Assembly: GCF_001701025.1 (NCBI RefSeq)
Contig: NZ_CP016793.1
Location: forward strand, 6,758,001-6,822,000
Origin: Lentzea guizhouensis
GTDB taxonomy: Bacteria > Actinomycetota > Actinomycetes > Mycobacteriales > Pseudonocardiaceae
Length of the DNA stretch: 64,000 nucleotides
Direction of reading: 5' to 3'
Positions 60,323 through 64,000 of this stretch are shown here, piece after piece. A program made the translations under genes and the position numbers. The stretch's first letter is position 1. Each line of letters begins with the position of its first letter. The notes beneath the pieces are model-generated. The model made no database searches, was not told the DNA's origin, and saw only the letters and a list, made by a program, of their open reading frames with translations.

Positions 60323-61404
60323 GCGCCCGCGCCGCCGCGGCACTGGCGGCGGGCATGGGCATCGGGCGGTTCGTCTTCACGCCGGTCCTGCCGCTGATGA
60401 GCGCCCAGGCCGGGTTGAGCGCGTCGGCGGGGGCGGGGCTGGCGACCGCGAACTACCTGGGGTACTTCGCCGGGGCGGTGGCGACGGCGGTCGTGCCGGT
60501 GCACTCGCGGCGGTGCACCGGGTGGCGTTGGTGCTGCTCACTGCGTCGCTGGCCGGGATGCCGCTGGTGGCCACCGTCGCTGCCGCGCCTACCGCCGTGC
60601 CCTCCGCCGTCGCTGCCGTGCCCTCCGCCGGTGCCGCGTCGCTGGTCGCCGCCGTGCCCCACGCGGCGTCGTCGCCGATGCCCCAGGTCCTCGTGGCGTG
60701 GTTCGTGCTGCGGTTCGTCGCGGGCGCGGCCAGCGCTGATCTTCGTGCTCGCCGTCAGCACCCGCCCCGGTTGGGGCATGAGCGGCGTCGGCGCGGGCAT
60801 CGCGCTGTCCGGCGTGCTCGTGCTGCTCGATGACCACTGGCAAGCCTCGTGGTGGCTCGCCGCAGTCGCGTCCGCGCTGCTCACCGCCATCGCGTGGCCG
60901 CTGCGCCCGGTGCCGCGGCCTCGCGCGGGAACGGGCCGGGGCTCGTTCGCGGGGCTGTTCGTCGGCTACACCCTCGAAGGCGTCGGCTACATCGTCGCCG
61001 GGACGTTCCTGGTCGCCGCCGCCGGACCTCTGGGCAGCACCGCGTGGGTCCTGACCGGCCTGGCCGCCGCCGCGTCCCCGTTCCTGCTCACCCGTCTCGA
61101 CCAGCGCCGCGCCCTGGTCGGTGCCCTCCTGCTCCAGGCGGCCGGCATCGCCCTGCCCGCGGTCAGCACGGCCCCGGTCGCCACGATCGTCGCGTTCGTC
61201 CTGTTCGGCGCGACCTTCCTGGGCATCGCCACCACCGCGCTGAACCTCGGCGCCACCCGGCACCCGAACGCCGCCGCCCTGCTGACCGCCGGGTACTCCG
61301 CCGACCAGGTCGCCGGCCCGCTCCTGGCAACGCCGCTGCTCAGCCACGACTACCGGGCCGCGATGCCGTTCGGTGCCGCCACCGTGCTCGCCGCCGCGGT
61401 GTGA
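60319..61404 (+). CDS. YbfB/YjiJ-type MFS transporter (two compensating frameshifts)
   Basis: 361 codons in one open frame, but residues about 62-140 in that frame are Arg/Pro/Trp-rich nonsense. The real membrane sequence (VALVLLTASLAGMPLVATV, then VLVAWFVLRFVAGAAS) lies in another frame from about 60505 to 60740, after which LIFVLAVSTRPGWGMSGVGAGIALSGVLVLL returns to the first. Two opposite indels explain this. The start AALAAGMGIGRFVFTPVLPLM and the TALNLGATRHPNAAALLTAGYS segment are typical of the YbfB family. About 11-12 TM helices are expected. It is probably an exporter or importer linked to the adjacent isomerase; the substrate is unknown. An Ala/Pro/Val insert near 60590-60660 is unusual. 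Confidence 0.78.
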   Translation: MSARAAAALAAGMGIGRFVFTPVLPLMSAQAGLSASAGAGLATANYLGYFAGAVATAVVPVHSRRCTGWRWCCSLRRWPGCRWWPPSLPRLPPCPPPSLPCPPPVPRRWSPPCPTRRRRRCPRSSWRGSCCGSSRARPALIFVLAVSTRPGWGMSGVGAGIALSGVLVLLDDHWQASWWLAAVASALLTAIAWPLRPVPRPRAGTGRGSFAGLFVGYTLEGVGYIVAGTFLVAAAGPLGSTAWVLTGLAAAASPFLLTRLDQRRALVGALLLQAAGIALPAVSTAPVATIVAFVLFGATFLGIATTALNLGATRHPNAAALLTAGYSADQVAGPLLATPLLSHDYRAAMPFGAATVLAAAV

Positions 61405-61502
61405 TCGCGCTCTCACAACCGGACCCGTTGAACCGATTCGCACGCCTGTCCGTGATTGCTGACAACAGGCGAGCAAGTTCAACTCAGGAGTGAGAGAAAC
61501 AA

Positions 61503-62420
61503 ATGCGTCGTAAGCAAGCCGGGATTTTCGCTGCCCTTTTCGCGGCCGGCGCGGTCGCCCTGACCGCGTGTTCCACCGCCGGTATCGCGGCGCCGTCCCA
61601 GGAGCAACCGCAGGCGGAAACCCAGGCGCAGCAGCAGGAAGCTTCGGCTGATGAGTCCGGTGTGGACTTCCTGCGCGGCTCGGCGAACTCCAACAAGGCG
61701 GACAAGAACACCGGTGACCGCGCCCCGGAGAACGCCGCCCCGGAAATCAAGACGAAATGGGTGGAACTGCGCGTCGCGAATGCGGGTGGCCTTGAGCCCG
61801 CGGTCGTGAACGGCAACGGCAGGACCGTTTACTGGTTCAGCGACGACCCGGTGAACGGTGGCGTGTCGAACTGCAACGGCGACTGCGAGAAGCAGTGGCC
61901 GCCGATCACCGTCACCAAGGGCACGAAGCTGTTCTTCCCCGGCATCAAGCGGGAGAACATCGGGTTCGTCAAGCGCCAGGACGGCCGCACCCAGGTCAGC
62001 ATCGGCGGTCGCCCGGTCTACCTGTTCGCCAAGGACGAGAAGCCCGGCGACATCAAGGGCCAGAACGTCGGCAACAAGTGGTTCGTGATCAACCCCGAGG
62101 GCAAGCGCGCCACCGCCCCCACCCCCGCACCGACCACCCAGCCCGCGCCGCCCGCCACCGGCAAGCCCGCCGGCTCGGTCACCTTCTTCACCGGCAAGAA
62201 CTTCGACGACTTCAGCGGCGACAACTTCGCCACCGGCGTCCGCGTCGACGCCAAGTGCGCCGACCTGCGCGGCGGCTTCCAGTCGCTGACCACCGACGGC
62301 GCCGTGAAGATCTGGTCGGAGCCGGGCTGCAAGGGCAAGTCCGCCGTCGTCTCCGACGACGTCCGCGACACCGCCGAGCTCGGCTTCCCGGCCGGCGCCA
62401 AGTCCTACATCCGCGCCTGA
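61503..62420 (+). CDS. Lipoprotein: Lipoprotein_15 repeats plus beta/gamma-crystallin-like domain
   Basis: 305 residues. The lipobox VALTAC puts the lipidated Cys at about residue 23. A disordered Gln/Ala/Glu linker follows. Two repeats of the secreted-repeat family PF03640 occupy about 85-195 (GRTVYWFSDDPVNGGVSNCN with CEKQWPPI, and GRPVYLFAKDEKPGDIKGQN). After a Pro/Thr linker the C-terminus (VTFFTGKNFDDFSGDNF, CADLRGGFQSL, SEPGCKGKSAVV, FPAGAKSYIRA) has the spacing of a beta/gamma-crystallin fold, which often binds calcium. It is an outer-face membrane-anchored protein of unknown role. A perfect 23-bp hairpin terminates it. Confidence 0.78.
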   Translation: MRRKQAGIFAALFAAGAVALTACSTAGIAAPSQEQPQAETQAQQQEASADESGVDFLRGSANSNKADKNTGDRAPENAAPEIKTKWVELRVANAGGLEPAVVNGNGRTVYWFSDDPVNGGVSNCNGDCEKQWPPITVTKGTKLFFPGIKRENIGFVKRQDGRTQVSIGGRPVYLFAKDEKPGDIKGQNVGNKWFVINPEGKRATAPTPAPTTQPAPPATGKPAGSVTFFTGKNFDDFSGDNFATGVRVDAKCADLRGGFQSLTTDGAVKIWSEPGCKGKSAVVSDDVRDTAELGFPAGAKSYIRA

Positions 62421-62425
62421 CCTGC

Positions 62426-62478
62426 CGCACGCGGGGACCTTTCGCACCGGCACACGGTGCGAAAGGTCCCCGCGTGCG
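62426..62478. terminator. Perfect 23-bp inverted repeat, bidirectional terminator
   Basis: Arms 62426-62448 and 62456-62478 are exactly complementary around a 7-nt loop. It begins 5 bp after the lipoprotein stop and ends 11 bp before the convergent GNAT stop, so it can end transcription from both sides. There is no clear T-tract. Confidence 0.82.
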
Positions 62479-62489
62479 TTCGCGGTGGA

Positions 62490-63032
62490 TCAGGACGAGG
62501 ACCAGTCGCGGGCGAGCAGGCCGAACTGCAGGGTGTCGTGCCAGGTGCCGTCGCGGCGCAGCGACTCGCGCAGAGTGCCCTCGTGGGTGAAACCGAGGCG
62601 TTCGTACATGCGGATCGCGCTGGTGTTGTAGCTGAAGACGGTGAGCTGCAGGCGGTGCAGGTTGAGCTCGCGGAACGCGCAGTCGATGCCCAGCCGCACG
62701 GCCTCGGTGCCGTAGCCACGGCCCCGGTGTTCCGGCTCGCCGATGCCGAGGCCGATCTCGCCGTGGCGGTGCGGCCAGCTGGTCACCGTCAGCTTGAGGA
62801 AGCCGATCAGGGTGTCGTCGTCGGTGAGCCGGATGCCGGTGGTGATGCGCCAGCGGTCCGTGGACAGGAACCAGTTTCTCAGCTCGTCGACGCGCTGGGG
62901 CAGGACCGGGTCGTCCGAGGCCAGCCGCGCGAACTCCGCGTCGGACCACCACGGCGCGATCACCGGCAGGTCGTCGTCGGAGATCGCGGCCAGTCGGACG
63001 CGGGACGAGCGCAGGAGAGGGCTGGTGTCCAT
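62490..63032 (-). CDS. GNAT N-acetyltransferase (RimJ/RimL type)
   Basis: 180 residues. The acetyl-CoA binding motif A is GIGEPEHRGRGYGTEAVRL (R/Q-x-x-G-x-G/A). Then CAFRELNLHRLQLTVFSYNTSAIRMYERLGF and HEGTLRESLRRDGTWHDTLQFGLL, the usual RimJ/RimL C-terminus, follow. It acetylates an amine; protein N-termini, antibiotics and small amines are all possible. It is a monocistronic gene, convergent with the lipoprotein gene across a strong terminator. Confidence 0.88.
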   Translation of the reverse strand: MDTSPLLRSSRVRLAAISDDDLPVIAPWWSDAEFARLASDDPVLPQRVDELRNWFLSTDRWRITTGIRLTDDDTLIGFLKLTVTSWPHRHGEIGLGIGEPEHRGRGYGTEAVRLGIDCAFRELNLHRLQLTVFSYNTSAIRMYERLGFTHEGTLRESLRRDGTWHDTLQFGLLARDWSSS

Positions 63033-63159
63033 CCGTCCATGATCAAAACGGCGGCCGGGGACGGCAACCCGTTTTGTATCCGCGATGTATCAGCCGTGGA
63101 TGTGCCACCGAGAAGCTCCCACCGCGAGACAGCAGGTCAGGCGAAGAGGGGATGCTCCA

Positions 63160-63678
63160 ATGCGGTTCACCAAAATGACGGCTGCGGTCGTCGGCGTGCT
63201 CGGCGCGGCGCTGATCAGCACGGCCGCTCCGGCGGGCGCCACCGAGCAGTACACCGGCGGCAGCGCGGTCGAGGTCGCGGCGCCGTGGCTGGAGGACACC
63301 GCCTCCGTGCAGGCGGTCGAGGGCGACGTCAGCGTCCAGCAGACGGCGGCCGGCGCCATCAGGTGGATGTCGGACCGTCGTGGCAGCACCGCCTACGAGG
63401 GCTACTGCGAGCGCGCCGTCCGGCTGGCGTGGAACCGCAGCACCCACCACGCCTCGGCGATCGCGCACTGGCGGTCCTCCGACGGCACCCGCCGCACCAC
63501 GGGCACGCCGCCCAGGGGCGCGTTCGTCTTCTGGAACATCAGCCAGTACGGCCACGTCGGCATCGCGGACGGCAACGGCGGCTTCTGGTCGACCAGCGTC
63601 GGCGGCAAGATCGGCCACGCCGGTTCGGTCGGCTACTTCAGCAACTACCTCGGCTGGAAGCCCGGCAACAGCAACTGA
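63160..63678 (+). CDS. Secreted NlpC/P60- or CHAP-like cysteine hydrolase
   Basis: 172 residues. Signal peptide MRFTKMTAAVVGVLGAALIS then TAAPAGATE, cleaved near residue 28. The mature domain has YEGYCERAVRLAWNRS with the probable nucleophile Cys, RGAFVFWNISQYGHVGIADG with the His, and GYFSNYLGWKPGN at the end, the core of small amidase/endopeptidases acting on peptidoglycan. It resembles uncharacterised actinobacterial secreted proteins rather than RipA-type enzymes, and no binding module is attached. GAGGGG about 8 nt upstream selects ATG 63160. It overlaps the convergent TPR gene by 34 bp. Confidence 0.72.
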   Translation: MRFTKMTAAVVGVLGAALISTAAPAGATEQYTGGSAVEVAAPWLEDTASVQAVEGDVSVQQTAAGAIRWMSDRRGSTAYEGYCERAVRLAWNRSTHHASAIAHWRSSDGTRRTTGTPPRGAFVFWNISQYGHVGIADGNGGFWSTSVGGKIGHAGSVGYFSNYLGWKPGNSN

Positions 63679-64000
63679 TCGAGTGCACCCGCCGCGCGCG
63701 CCAGCGTGCGCAGCGCGGCGGGTTCGCCCTCGCGGTTGCCGGTGCGGCGGTAGGTCTCCAGCGCCTGCTGCACCAGGTCGTGCGCGGCCTCCGGGCAGCC
63801 GTTCGAGAGCAACGCCTCCGCCAGTTCCACCTGGGCGAACGCCGTGCACCGCTCGTCGGTCAGCTCCTGCAGGATCGCCACGGCCCTGCGCGCGGACACG
63901 AGCTCGGCGTTGTGCTCGCCGAGGGTGCGGTGCAGAGCGGCGAGCCGCACCAGCACGAGCGCTTCCCGGTGCGAGTCACCGAGGTCCGCCGCGAGCCGGC
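63645..64000 (-). CDS. TPR-repeat protein, 5' end beyond the window
   Basis: The open frame enters at 64000 and ends at TAG 63645, so only about 117 C-terminal residues are present. LAADLGDSHREALVLVRLAA, LHRTLGEHNAELVSARRAVA, FAQVELAEALLSNGCPEAAH and LVQQALETYRRTGNREGEPA are consecutive tetratricopeptide units. C-terminal TPR arrays of this type end AfsR/SARP or NB-ARC regulators in actinomycetes, which is the likeliest whole protein, but the N-terminus is needed to say so. Confidence 0.65.
   Translation of the reverse strand, partial: RLAADLGDSHREALVLVRLAALHRTLGEHNAELVSARRAVAILQELTDERCTAFAQVELAEALLSNGCPEAAHDLVQQALETYRRTGNREGEPAALRTLARAAGALDQLLLPGFQPR

Noticed and set aside
1..64000. CRISPR arrays, tRNA or rRNA genes
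   Set aside because: No regular short-repeat/spacer arrays, no T-loop GGTTCRA signatures with matching acceptor arms, and no rRNA-like sequence was found on reading both strands.

Overview
The window is very GC-rich, densely packed DNA with many GTG starts, ATGA/GTGA start-stop overlaps, SigB-type promoters and typical actinomycete gene types (NarL two-component pair, ROK repressor, nSTAND-WD40 protein, GH92 mannosidase, P450). The protein types and gene neighbourhoods suggest a filamentous actinomycete, most likely Pseudonocardiaceae (Lentzea/Saccharothrix-like). That genus-level guess is inference from recognised families only.

Layout. 1-2.8 kb: 3'-truncated MalY-type aminotransferase, DinB protein, CGNR zinc-finger regulator (with twin operators in the divergent promoter), tautomerase, NAD kinase. 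3.0-6.7 kb: a four-gene operon with a VanX-like D-Ala-D-Ala dipeptidase, a heavily frameshifted alanine racemase, a D-Ala-D-Ala-type ligase and an acyltransferase-3 membrane protein. 6.7-18.9 kb: XRE-nSTAND-WD40 protein, M20 peptidase and PLP lyase pair, a C-rich repeat tract, a divergent NAD-dependent DNA ligase, aminotransferase, NarL-type two-component system, DUF6223 protein. 18.9-22.6 kb: xylA-xylB-ROK operon with a promoter and palindromic operator. 22.7-30.2 kb: EF-G paralogue behind a short translated leader, phosphatase-like hydrolase, secreted M28 relative, secreted hypothetical, GH92 alpha-mannosidase, and a LacI-type operator.

30.4-46.4 kb is the centrepiece: a glycan-assembly locus. 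It has GmhA, GmhB and a bifunctional HldE (together ADP-D-glycero-beta-D-manno-heptose), UDP-glucose dehydrogenase plus a UDP-xylose-synthase-like enzyme, an O-carbamoyltransferase, five glycosyltransferases (GT2, two GT9, two GT4-type), oxidoreductases and a PAP2 phosphatase. It is interrupted by a reverse-strand aldehyde dehydrogenase, a stress gene and an epimerase. It is likely to build a heptose-containing, carbamoylated surface or secreted glycan in an organism without LPS.

46.4-50.7 kb: a P450-SDR-flavoprotein operon and a stress operon (SAP-tailed basic protein, membrane protein, hemerythrin). 51.3-55.3 kb: a large transmembrane receptor-like protein with an extracytoplasmic amino-acid-binding-type domain, then an IS630 element inserted into the end of a 162-bp MITE-like element, which itself sits on the trmO stop codon. 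55.3-64 kb: trmO-selO, a metzincin-like protein whose first zinc ligand is replaced, LysR with muconolactone isomerase and MFS, a lipoprotein, GNAT, a secreted NlpC/CHAP-like protein and a truncated TPR gene.

Several genes (racemase, second GT9, hldE, SDR, aldehyde dehydrogenase, xylB, WD40 protein, MFS) are split by indels although the pieces keep their family motifs. Sequence error is at least as likely as real decay.
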